A stretch of DNA of 64,000 nucleotides. Source: Gerris lacustris. Lineage: Eukaryota > Arthropoda > Insecta > Hemiptera > Gerridae. Position numbers and translations under genes: made by a program. Position 1 is the stretch's first letter; the number at the start of each line of letters is the position of its first letter. This document shows positions 45,028 to 55,899 of this stretch, piece after piece. The notes beneath the pieces are model-generated. The model saw only the letters and a program-made list of their open reading frames with translations. It was not told the DNA's origin and made no database searches. Location: contig OX578282.1 in assembly GCA_951217055.1 (NCBI GenBank), forward strand, positions 41,964,329 to 42,028,328, in the 5' to 3' direction.

Positions 45028-46403
45028 CTCCGAAATCAACTAAATAAAGACTTATTGAACGAGCATAGTGATATTTTCATTTTAGAGGCCTGGACTTTGA
45101 AAAGTTTGGTTGTTTGTGTGATCTACAATGATAAATGGCGAAAAAATTGATCGATTTGAACGAAATCCGGCACCCAGGTGAATCTCAGCATTTGTGACAA
45201 CTGTATAGGTTTTCTTAGTGCGTATAGGCTTCCGCGGGTAGACTCGTAATAAACAGCTTGCTTTTCCGGTAAACATCACGATACACCACACTCCTGAAGA
45301 TGCTTTCAGTAGTGGAAGCGAAACGTCTGACTTTCACCCCTTCATATCGCGGATTTCACCGGAAAACCAAGCTGTGAATAGGTTTTGGTAATTTGACACT
45401 TATTACTTTTAAGATGGCAGACGACAAAAAAAATATTTACTCAGCATTATTTTGAAGTCTTAAAGAGTATAGGAAAAAAATATGTAACTATTATTACAAC
45501 ATTTCCATTCTTTGTCAGCATTTTAAAAACAAACATTGCCCGAAATTTGGGTGTTGAAAAAAAGTTAAATGCTTATACCTACATCAGCATGTCACATTTT
45601 ATTTTAGCTCTATCATGTAGATTAAGAATATGCTAGTTTACCCCCTAAAACATTTCTGGGAGCCATATTGAAAACAAATATGGAATATATAAGAGGAAAA
45701 TGTAAATTTTTCTACGCGAGTTCTTCTTGCGCCACAAAACTAGTTAATAAATAAAGAAATTTAAAAACAAACGGGAAGTAAGTAGTAAGTAGGCTTATAT
45801 AATTTATAAGGAGTAGATTTACAAATACACAGACATAAACCTCGAAGAAAAGTTATCAAAGTGAAAGTTATACATTTAACTATGATTAAACAATTATTCA
45901 CTTACTAAATACCAAAAAAGGAGGCAAACACACAGACAACTTTAAAAAAAAAACATGTCTGTCTAACAAGACAGCATAACATTTAAAACAGCTGACGCGT
46001 TTTAACTTGACCTCGTAACTTTTACCAACACAATAAAAACAAATATAACCAACTAATGATAAATATGAATGACGAGTTAACTCGTACTACATATTATATC
46101 AATAGATGGTTGTTAAAGCTGACCGCACTTAAATGATTTAACAAATGTTTCTTTATTAAACTACAGCTGAAATTAAAAAATACTAAACCAAAGAAGATAA
46201 CCGAGAGATTTCTTACCAACAAAAAACAATTAACAATAAATAATACGAAACCCAGAATACAAAATCCGTGCTTAGGGGGCCAATCAATTCCGTGTCTCCC
46301 ACATAAAAATTTAATTAAAATAATAATTTAATCCCTGTATAAAAGCTCCATCTCCAAGGAAGTGCAACATTTTTATTTTCTCTAGTAGTGTACCTATATG
46401 CAT
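45028..46403. other. Intron 1, unassigned
   Basis: CTCCTGAAGATGCTTTCAG and GTGGAAGCGAAACGTCTG at 45291-45333 form a retroelement-end-like motif related to 33752-33790. CATGTAGATTAAGAATAT at about 45613 repeats a block at 13966. No gene is supported; the minus frame at 45082-45291 is not convincing. Confidence 0.35.
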
Positions 46404-46945
46404 AGAGAGGAAGTATTAGGTGGCGCAAAAATTCTATTTAATTTCGACGAAAATGGATTTACACATGTTAAGGCCCATTGAGTCCAAAAAATAGTTTTCT
46501 TTGTGTCTGTCGTTTGTCTATTGCCGGACGTCTGTCTACACTCGTGGGGCCTAAACAACTGGGCCGAATTCGAGTATATTTGACATACTTAGCGATATCA
46601 AAAAATAATGTTAGCACTTAATTTGGGAAACCTTTAAAAAATTATCTCTTGTAAATAGTTTCAACAATTTTGATTAAAAAATTCTAAAATGCAGTTTATT
46701 TAAATAAAAATCCAGCCATGTAAGTCTTTTTTTGTCGGGAAAATGTAGTGCTTGAAAAAATATCTATAAATACAAAAGGTGAGAGGTCGGGTTCTATTCC
46801 CCGCCGGGAAGGAATTATTCTTTAATTATAAAAATGTTCAATAATAATTAAATATTAACCACGAAACCCCGAAATAATTGACAAATGGAAAAAACTGGAC
46901 CAAGTAATTATGTGCATGCATAAATAGAAAGTTTAGTACTACTAG
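46404..46945 (+). repeat. Family-B dispersed repeat, diverged copy
   Basis: Recognisable blocks include GAGGAAGTATTAGGTGGCGC, ATGGATTTACACATG, GGGGCCTAAACAACTGGGCC, the T-arm-like GTCGGGTTCTATTCCCCGCC near 46787 and GGACCAAGTAATTATG. It is in the same orientation as the copy at 5403. Confidence 0.65.
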
Positions 46946-47413
46946 TTTTATCGGACAGAAGTTTTTACTTTTTTATACACGTGGTAAATATAAAAATAAT
47001 TTATTGAGATAAACTTAGGAGATACAACAACAAAACGTGAATATCACAATAAAAATTAAATTTCATGAATGTTTATTGCTACTGAGTCAAACCAATTTTA
47101 TTACATGTATAATAGTAGAAGAGCCCACGACACTAAACCTGTCATGATAGGTCTCCCAAATTTCATACATATAATTCGTCATGTCAGTCATAGGGGAATG
47201 GAAAATGGCCCTGCTGCCATGTCTGGGACCGGTCAACCCTAAAAAAGAAATTTTAAAAAATGTATATATAATTTTTTAGGTTTCTGTCATGATAAGTCTC
47301 CCTGATTGTTTCTCAAGACAGGGGAGGAGTAGGACAATACGAGAAGGCAGTGCTGCTGGCCCCCCTGATACGTATCAGTTGCTGCCGAGAGATAAGCGAC
47401 ATCTCGCACCTAG

Positions 47414-47939
47414 GTTTCTATCATCATCGACCTCCTCAAAAAACCAAAGCTTATCTGAAATATCACCAATTTTTGTGAAAGAAAAACCACTGCTTCCTAT
47501 TCCAAACAGTGGAGAAAATGGCGGCAGCAGCGTTTGAAAGTCGCAAAATTTGTAAGTTTACTAAATGGCGTGGAAAATTGAACACTAACTCAATACTCTT
47601 CAATACCTTTCATTTGATGCCCCACTCAAAATTTTAAAATCATATTTTTTTTTCGCGTGACGTGAATTATCCGCCATTTTGAATTTGAACAGCTGATAAC
47701 TTTGAGTTCACTAAATTTTTCCTTTGTGCGCGTCAAAACGATATTTAATACTGGAAAGTGTCATGTTTCTATTTCTTTTGATTCAAAAGTTATTAGAACC
47801 GTACAGAGGTGTCTATCATCATCGACCTCCTCAAAAAACCAAAGCTTATCTGAAAGATCATCAATTTTTGTGTAAGAAAAACCACTGCTGCCTTTTCCAA
47901 ACAGTGGAGAAAATGGCGGCAGCAGCGTTTGAAAATCGC
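47414..47939. repeat. 130 bp direct repeats
   Basis: The block TCTATCATCATCGACCTCC, CAAAGCTTATCTGAAA and CCAAACAGTGGAGAAAATGG, ending GCAGCAGCGTTTGAAA, occurs at 47414-47545 and 47811-47939. The open frames at 47289-47537 and 47724-48035 read through these two copies and so resemble each other. They are not supported as a gene. Confidence 0.75.
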
Positions 47940-49800
47940 TCTCCGCGCAACAGAATTTGGCGTTTCAATTCGGTTTTACCAGCAATCGCCCGGTTCTTTT
48001 CGATTTGTATTATTGTACGCCTGCCACTATCATGAACAATCAATTTTACGTGTCGTTGATTGTTTAAACAAATGATTTTGAAGTTTTTAATGGTTTATTT
48101 GTATAAACAGACATTATAAGAGATAAAATGGAATGGTATTGAAATTTGGATGAAGGCAATAAAGACAGAAGATTGGTATTTCAAATAATTTGATTATTCA
48201 TTACCTACATTTTTTTTTGTTTCACAATATTCAAAGTTGTACACGTATAAAAGTTCACAAGGTTAGGTTAAAAACAACTGATATTAACAACTATTCTTAA
48301 AAAATCTTATTCTTCCAATTACCTAAGTCTTTGTCTTCTTATTAACAATTCTTTCGGTATAGCTTTGAACATCTACTATTGATTAAAAATTCTTATTATT
48401 CTTATGAACTAATTTTTATTCTTCTCACGAATTATTAGTTCTCACTCGTGTTATCGTTATCATTTATTCTTTCGCTAGTTTTCAACTACTTCTTGTAATT
48501 AAATATTGATATTCCTCTTATGAAGTAAACTATTGGTTCCCTACTTTTCGTCAATCAATCAAAAATACTTTTATTTTTAATAAAACATAAATATTGTACT
48601 TTAAAAAACGGAAAAAAATTATACAAGCATAGCTTTAAAGCCGTCTGCCGGAAACTGTTATAATTGAAAGATGAAATAAGAAAATGTGTATAGGATCAAA
48701 CCTACAAGTTAGCTAGTTTTCTTTGTTTGTTTTTTCGCTGTCATTCAATGTTTACCTCTTAAAAAATCACAAATTTGAAACCCGTCAAAATGAAGATTGT
48801 AAATACTATGAGATATGTCAAAACAAATAAAATAACTTGCGGATTTTTTCCGAACTAACTTTCCATACAGCAAAATTTGCTGAAAACGAATTAAATTCTG
48901 CTGAAAGTAATGTATTGTCATCGTGTTCTGAGCTATGCTAAAAGTTTCAAATGTCTAGCTATTCGGGAAGTTAGTTAGAAATCGATTGCCAGATTTGTAC
49001 CGGACAAACAAACCAACAAACAAGAAAGCAAGCTAATAAAAACGTAGGGAAAATAAAACCCGCCCCGTATATAGAATATCATCGGTAATAAATTTCTAGA
49101 AATATTTAATTTCGAAATGATAACTACTGATTATCAAAATTACAATAAAAACAAAGAAAATTAAATTAACAAAACGAAAAGTTAACTTATAAGAAATGTT
49201 CCCTAAAAATAATATAATTTATAAACCAATAACTTTTACCCATGAATTTCTGTTCCATATTATAAATCGTGTTCTGAACTATTCTAAAAGTTTCAAATGT
49301 CTAGCTACTCGGGAAATTAGTTAAAAATCTATTGCAAGGTTTATACTGGACACACACACACAAACAAACAAGAAAGCAAGCTAATAAAAACGTAGTAAAA
49401 TAGACAAAATAATAACTAGGCAGCGGCCGATATTTGGGAGTTTTCGAGCGAAGCGAGTGGGGGCAGAGCCCCCTAGTTATAGATTAAAATAATTAATTTC
49501 TTATTAATTAATTGTTAATAAAAATCCCCGACGAGAAGAGATAAAAACACGAAACTTTCCAATATTAAAGATCGTTTTGACGCGCACAAAGGAAAAATTT
49601 AGTGAACTCAAAGTTATCAGCTGGTCAAATTCAAAATGGCAGATAATTCACGTCACGCGAAAAAAAATATGTTTTTAAAATTTTGAGTGGTGTATCAAAT
49701 GAAAGGTATTGAAGAGTAGATTACAAAAATATATGACACTTGTGGTTAGTGTTTAATTTTCCGCGCCATTTAGTAAACTTACAAATTTTGAGACTTACAA
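47546..49800. repeat. Inverted repeat pair enclosing about 1.8 kb
   Basis: 47560-47755 (from about AATTGAACACTAACTCAA through CGCGTGACGTGAATTATCC to TGCGCGTCAAAACGAT) recurs inverted at 49572-49770 (ATCGTTTTGACGCGCACAAA through ATTCACGTCACGCG). Between them lies another direct pair, 48917-49047 and 49265-49395, sharing AAAGTTTCAAATGTCTAGCTA and AGAAAGCAAGCTAATAAAAA. At 49416-49482 is a GC-rich end (GAGCGAAGCGAGTGGGGGC, AGAGCCCCCTAGTTATA) typical of arthropod transposon-derived repeats. No coding remnant was identified. Confidence 0.65.
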
Positions 49801-50842
49801 ACGCTGCTGCTGAAATTTTTATTTGGGGTAAAAGTAATGAATACGGGGCCAAAGTAATGAATACCCTTCATGATGCATATCGTTGAAAAGCTCTTTAAGA
49901 GTACAGTAAGTGTTGTTATGTAAAGTTTTGTCATATTTTCATTTAGGAGGGGGGGGGGGGTAAAATAGAAAAATATAGCTCTATCTAATACAAAAAGATG
50001 AGTGTCTGTATGAGGGCATTGTCTTTTATACAAATCTACAGTTTTATCCCAATTTGATGAATATTTACACACTTTTCCTTTAGGAGGGGGGTTAAAATGG
50101 AAAAATATAGATATATCTTATTAAAAAGAAGTGTCTGTATAACAAAGTATGTCTTTTATACAATTCTATAAAAATCACTTTTTCTTCAAAACAAGGTGAA
50201 GGTCACTGCCTACATGAGATTACGTAATTAAAATTTTGGTGCATAGGGCTACGGGGTACAAATGTCAAAGTAATGAATACCCTTCATAATGCATATCGTT
50301 AAAAAGCTGTTTAAGGGAAAAGTGAAAAGTAATTGTTGATATGAACATTTTTGTCATATTTTCATTTAGTAGGGGCGTAAAATGGAAATTTATATCTATA
50401 TACATAAAAGTCAACGTAAGTGTGTATGTTCTTTATGCAAATCTACAGTTTTAGTTCGATTTCGATGAAAATTTGCACACTTGACCTTAAAATAAAAGCA
50501 AAGGGAAAATCAATGTCTAAATGAATTTACGAAATTTAAATTTGGTACCCAGGGGTACGGGATCAAAGAATGAATACCCTTCATGATGCATATCGTTGAA
50601 AAGCTCTTTAAGAGTACAGTAATTGTTGTTATGTACCGTTTTGTCATATTCTAATTTAGGAGGAGGGGTAAATTTGGGTTATTTGCAAATTATCAAAGAG
50701 GAGGAGGTAAAGAAATAAGTTGGAGGGTAAAATCTAGATAGTCTCGCATAGTAAAATAATTTAAATGCTTCTTGATGGTAGTTTATAAGCTTATCAAATT
50801 AAAATAACACTTCATATAGCGAAGCACGGGTATTCAGCTAGT
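49801..50842 (-). repeat. Family-C repeat with internal tandem units, minus orientation
   Basis: On the minus strand it opens ACTAGCTGAATACCCGTGCT (ending at 50842), then TCGCTATATGAAG. It contains repeated units with AGGGTATTCATTAC, ATTTTCATTTAGGAG-complement and GATTTGTATAAA blocks spaced by roughly 140-300 bp. Plus-orientation relatives are at 54338, 55500 and 57815. There is no ORF and the superfamily is unknown. Confidence 0.7.
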
Positions 50843-52279
50843 ATTAAATAAAAACCATGTAAGATTTTTTGAAAAAATTATGAAAAATCAAAACTGTTTC
50901 TTTTGTTTTCAATTATTGATGTATGTACTATATAAGGAGTAAGGATGGTCTAAAGTCTTCAATGGAACATAAAACTACTCAAGTGCATAATTGTTGTCGA
51001 GATCGATAATAAATTTTAATTGAAGCAAGCTTCTTACATTCAACAAAATATGCATCCTGTCTAACTGTGCAAAAAGTAATGTTTATGTGTAATCATGAGA
51101 CCATTCGGGTAAAAGTTGGCTGATTCAAGCGAAATTTAGTTTAGATGTTCTTTTTATCAATGTTCAGGCTATAAGTTCGTTGAGCAGAGTTATCTGTCCA
51201 AGTGTTCACGTGCTTAAAATTTGAAGTTTAGAGCAGTAAAAGATTCTACCTTTATCTATTCGATGACACAAACATTTTTTTTTTTTTACTAAAACCTACA
51301 GTGACACACGACACTGATATGAGATAAAGATCGCTAAATCCTTTATATCGCATCAAAACGTTTGAAAAGTTAAAACAATGTTTTTACCCAAGTCTTACTT
51401 TCAACCGTATCGATTTAAATGAAACTTCATATATACATCGTCTCGTCTAACGTTTTGTTGAAATAGGCATGAGGCATGTAATACTAACTTGATACAAGCA
51501 TAAGTTTTTGTGTTGTGAAGTGATACATTTTTAATAATACATAGTTGAAAAGGAGCTAGAGGAATTATGTAGGAAGGTTATATGGGATGGTAGTGAAGGG
51601 TGCCACCCTGCATACCCTCTACCCTCTATTCCAGTGTTTAGTACAGTAGAAATAGCGTTAGAGGTGGAACTAATTGCAACAAAAATTATTCTTGTTGTAA
51701 ATGGTAGGTAACACGCCCCTAATCAACATACTGAAAGTATACATCCGTACCGTCGCGCAAAATGCGGTTTTTTGGCCGCCATCTTGAAAAAACATGAAAA
51801 TTTTCAAAAAAAATCAAGTGTGGTATCAAATCACAGGAAATTTAATGCTGAAAAAGAATATGAGGTTGGTTTTTGAATGTAAAATGTTTACGAAGATGCA
51901 GTAGAGGGGGAAATATGAAAAATTATACCACAATAATCAAGTATTTACACCTTAAATTATGTTAGATTAATCGAGACTTTAGCAAAACTGATCAGAACCG
52001 AGATAACTTTACTCTACAAAAATAATGACTTTTATCAGTTATTGATTTAAGTTCATCAGATATTGCATCAGTTGAAGAAAGCAAGTAAAAAAATTGAAGA
52101 AAACACCATTTTAGGGGAAATTGACGAGTCAAAAAAATTCATATATGATGAAGTGTGATCTTCTAGTCAGTCAAGTTAGTAAGTCATTTATGTTTAAATT
52201 GAAATAAGTTGTTATAAATTGTTAATGTATTAATCAATGTTAATGTCAGTAAAATTTGTAATGCCTGCATAATAGTTAG
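50843..52279. other. Intron 1, decayed repeats only
   Basis: A decayed minus-orientation copy of family-A subfamily 2 is discernible at about 51175-51380 (CAAGTGTTCACGTGC, TCTATTCGATGACACAAACA, GATAAAGATCGCTAAA). At about 51750-51900, GGCCGCCATCTTGAAAAAAC and TGTGGTATCAAATCACAGG mark another transposon-like piece. No gene. Confidence 0.4.
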
Positions 52280-52560
52280 TCTAGTACTTTCTACTAGGAC
52301 GGGTAGGACGAAACACTTGTTCGAACCTTGCAATTAGGCCATCACTTAGGCCCTTTTTACGCCCCGCGGTAGAGAGTTCCAGCCACTTCACACATCATAC
52401 ATCTGTACATAGTACCGCCAAAGCGAGTATGATGTGATCAATAGTGAGCCATATAAATCAGAGTGTCACGGCGAGGAATTGAACCCCGTCTCGTTCCACC
52501 CGAGATTCAGTGATGGCCGAGCAGACGTGGTTTAACTCACACGGCTACGCTAGCTCCCCT
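52280..52560 (-). mobile_element. tRNA-derived SINE
   Basis: On the minus strand the head begins GGGGAGCTAGCGTAGCCGTG (A-box-like) near 52558 and reaches GACGGGGTTCAATTCCTCGCC (B box) about 65 bp later. A non-tRNA body follows to about 52280. The A/B spacing and the head sequence are those of a tRNA-related pol III promoter. A clear 3' tail and target duplication were not found. It lies just upstream of exon 2 in the opposite orientation, and the frame at 52510-52698 is a shadow. Confidence 0.55.
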
Positions 52561-52730
52561 AGTACATTATCCAAGTTCAATGTACATATTTTATCCAAGT
52601 TTAACATTCCAGTTGTTACAGAGTATTTTATATATACCTTTTCAATTTTTTCTTTACATGGCAAATACTCGTATATTATTCTTTTAGTTTTTTTTTAAAC
52701 AGAGTAATAATTATTTTTATTCTTGTTCAG

Positions 52731-52832
52731 GTGGAGCAGATCAATACAGAGTATAAAGTAAGGGCTTTACAGTATCATCCTGATAAGAACAATGGTGATA
52801 AGGAAGCCGAAGTCAAGTTCCAACAACTTAAG
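52731..52832 (+). CDS. Jdp: Jdp-like gene, coding exon 2 (HPD motif)
   Basis: The exon encodes 34 residues: helix II ([15 protein letters not shown]), the HPD tripeptide (CAT CCT GAT at 52776-52784), and most of helix III ([11 protein letters not shown]). HPD is the essential contact that triggers Hsp70 ATP hydrolysis, and it is intact. The acceptor is TTCTTGTTCAG|GTG and the donor AAG|GTAACA; both borders are phase 0. An apparent ATG-started open frame runs through the donor to 52922, but homology stops at LK, so the exon ends at 52832. Confidence 0.95.
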
Positions 52833-53340
52833 GTAACAACCAACTTCAATAAAGTTAAAAATGAATATTTAAAATATACAGTGGAAGCCCTACAAATCAG
52901 CCGGTTAAGGTGGCCACCATAGGGCCAAACCCATGGCTAGTTAAACCAATTTTTTCTTGTAACAAGCAAATATAAACAGAAAAATACTTTTAAAACATTA
53001 AACCACACCCAGGAAAATGTCAACTATGTCGAGTGCTAAAAAAAACCTTTTATCATTTATATACCAGGTCAGAAAGGTTGGCACAGGTTCATGAGGAGAA
53101 AAGCATTCAAATTATTCATTGATAATTAAAAAAATTAAGAGTCACACACACTGTTAAACAATATTGCTAGTAAAATCTCAACAACCCTGTTATGCGCATT
53201 TTCACAGCATATTTATTTATAAAAAAAAAAATTAAATCAATTTTTAATCAATTTAATTTTTTAATTTGTTTAATTCATGTTTATATTATAACTGTTGACT
53301 ATATTGTCACTCTTTAAAAACCGTTCAAACAACTTGTATA

Positions 53341-53678
53341 CAGAAGACACTCTTTAATCTGGCATTTAAACATTCAGCTTTTCTGTAATCTGGCACCTAT
53401 CCTGCTGCTAGCATTCAGACTTTTTCAGGCAGATTATTGACCTTGACCGGCACAATTGCCAGAAAGACAAAATACATATACATATGTACTTTGACAAATA
53501 TTTTTATCATCTGCACAGGTTGAGAATGTGCTTGGACACATAAAATGCATGTTTTAATTGTTTGCATTTTTATCTAGAGTGATTAATATTTGGGATTCCC
53601 ATTAAAATTGTTGCCATTTGATAATCCAGCAAAATCGCTAATCCAGCACGCCCGTGCCAGATTAAAGAGCAGCAACTG
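53341..53678. mobile_element. 338 bp Tigger/pogo-like MITE
   Basis: The ends are CAGAAGACACTCTTTAATCTGG and the complement of CAGTTGCTGCTCTTTAATCTGG, giving inverted repeats of about 24 bp with a few mismatches. TA dinucleotides flank both sides (53339-53340 and 53679-53680). CAG-starting ends with a 'TTAATCTGGCA' core and a TA target are typical of pogo/Tigger elements. Repeated TCTGGCA/TGCCAGA-type words occur inside. The minus frame at 53570-53776 is not a gene. Confidence 0.75.
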
Positions 53679-54337
53679 TATATTGGAATAGTGATTAACA
53701 TTTGAGTAGTTAGTGATAACAGAAATAAACAAGTATCTTTACAAATACTTAATTGCTCCACATCTCTTTGAGGCAATATAGTATTTGTGGAGACTTGTTG
53801 GTTTCTTTTCTTTTCTATTTGAAAAGTTCTAACTTGTTACAAAAGGTTTTTTCTTTTGTGTTTTAAAATTAGTGATTAACAAACTTTAAAGAGGTAATAG
53901 TTTTTAATAAAAAAAGGGGATGAAGTTTCCCTTCAAGAAACACTTAAAAAAGAAAAAAAAGTTGTTTGAAGGATCATTAAGGAACACAAAAGGAATTAGA
54001 AAACTGCTCAACACAATTTTACCTTTGTTGTTTAAAAACTCATCTTCAAGAAATAAGTACACTCACTTTGTTTAATAAGGAACTTTTTTAAATAAAAGAT
54101 TAACTTGTTTTGCTATTATAAAGTTTGAAAGTTAAATTTAGATTTTTTTTTTTTTTAATAATTAAAACTAGGGAAAATAAAGCATAAACTGTTATAAAAA
54201 ATGTTACTTCAGGAATCAACTTATTTATTTGTTTTGTGAAGGGTGTTAGACTGCTTGGTCATATTATACACCCGGAATCTACTTATTTGTCAGTTGATTG
54301 GTTTTTTCTGATTTCATTAATTGCAATTTTATTTTAC

Positions 54338-54870
54338 ACTAGCTGGGTACCCGAGCTTCGCTATGAGTGGTTTTATAATTTGATAAGTTTATACACAACC
54401 ATAAAGATACATATAAATTATTTTACTATGCGAGAATATCTAGATTCTATCCCTCCCACTTATTTCTATACCACCTCCTCTTTGATATGCTAATTTTAAA
54501 ATATCCTAAATCCCCCCCCCCCCCAAATGAAAATATGACAAAACTATACATAAGCACAATTACTGTACTCTTAATGAGCTTTTACATCATGAAGGATATT
54601 CATTACATATATATTCATTACATATATATGTATTATTCATTATATATATTCATTACATGTATTCATTACTTGTACCGTTGCCCTGTGTACCAAATTTAAA
54701 TTTCGAAAGTTCGTGTAGGCAGTGATTTCCCCCTTGCTTTGAAGGTCAAGTGTGCAAATTTTTATCGAGATCAGACTAAAACTGTGGATTTGTATAAGGA
54801 ACATATACACATATATACGTTGATTTTTGTATATTAAGAGGTTCCCCTTACTGGGACTTATCAATGTATA
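54338..54870 (+). repeat. Family-C repeat, plus orientation
   Basis: It opens ACTAGCTGGGTACCCGAGCT and TCGCTATGAGTGGTTTTATA, matching the complement of the end at 50842. The tandem-unit part follows (AAATGAAAATATGACAAAAC, AAGGTCAAGTGTGCAAATTT). ATTCATTACATATATA-type short repeats occur at 54598-54670. Confidence 0.7.
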
Positions 54871-55499
54871 TAAGTCTGGAGGGATTTAATTTGAATTTGG
54901 CACCAACTGGACATCCACCAATCACCATCCTACATTGGTTTGAGTTGTCTCAAACCCCTACACCGCATATTCGAGAGGAGATTTCTCGTATATTAATGGA
55001 CCAGGAAGTTTGCGGATAATCAATTTAATTTTCCGACACGTTCATGGACCGTTCCCGATATGGAAAGGACACGTACGACATTATAATTAATTTTATAGAA
55101 AAGGACGAGTGAAAAGGGATACGCCCACGTTGTGACGTCAGGGGGGGGGCAGACTTGGACAGTCAAGCGGCCATGACAGTAAGGCATCGGCAGAGGCAGT
55201 CGGAACTTGTAACCCAAGTAGTATGTAAGGGCAGGGTCTGTACTCGACAAGCAGCTCATGACACGCAGTACGCAGTGTTCATAAATAGTTAAATTAATGT
55301 CCCTCAGTTGGAGGTTTAGACATATCATACAGTCGTAGTCAAATCTCATCGTCTCCCAGGAAGTCAACCTAGATAAGTTGTATAATTATATGTTTAATTC
55401 AGAACTAAGTAAGATTACTTGCTCATCTCTGATATTGCCAAAGAATGAAAAAAGGATGACATTAATAAATTCAACATTTTAAAATTAAATCTTTTCTTT
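54871..55499. other. Intron 2, unassigned
   Basis: A 115-residue minus-strand frame at 55020-55367 has no motif I recognise. A G run sits at 55141-55149. Nothing else is recognisable. Confidence 0.3.
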
Positions 55500-55899
55500 T
55501 TTCATAAAAAAATTATATGAAGGGTATCCATTACTTTGACATTTACCCCGTACCCCTTTGTACCAAAATTTAAATTTTGAAAATTCATGTCGACAGTGAC
55601 CTCCCCCTTGCTTTGAAGTAAAAGTGTGTAAATATTTATCAAATTGGGATAAAACTGCTGATTTGTATAAAAGACACCCTAATACAGACACTCTTCTTTT
55701 TATATGAGATATAGCTATATTTTTTCATTTTACCCCCTCCTAAATAAAAATATGACAAAACTGTACATAACAACAATTAATGTAATCTTAAAGAGCTTTT
55801 TAACAATATGCATCACAAAGGGTATTCATTACTTGTACCCCGTTCCCTGTGTACCAAAATTTAAATTTCAAAAATTCATGTAGACAGTAATTTCCCCTT
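55500..55899 (+). repeat. Family-C repeat, tandem-unit fragment
   Basis: Blocks GAAGGGTATCCATTACTTTG, CCCCGTACCCCTTTGTACC and TACCCCCTCCTAAATAAAAA recur with a spacing near 280 bp, as in the other family-C copies. Confidence 0.7.

Larger units (their letters stand above)
22103..52730 (+). other. Intron 1 of the Jdp-like gene, 30.6 kb
   Basis: It begins GTAAGT and ends TTCTTGTTCAG. It holds the pogo remnant, the 3069 bp long-TIR transposon, and most of the family-A and family-B repeats listed separately. No nested host gene was found. The exon order in the window and the phase-0 continuity of the J domain are the evidence that this whole span is an intron. Confidence 0.88.

Noticed and set aside
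47289..48035. Two similar frames that look like paralogous small proteins
   Set aside because: They cross a 130 bp direct repeat; outside it the frames share nothing and no codon pattern supports translation.
52731..52922. Reading exon 2 as a free-standing 63-residue protein
   Set aside because: The homology ends exactly at a GT donor and continues at 59357; it is an internal exon.
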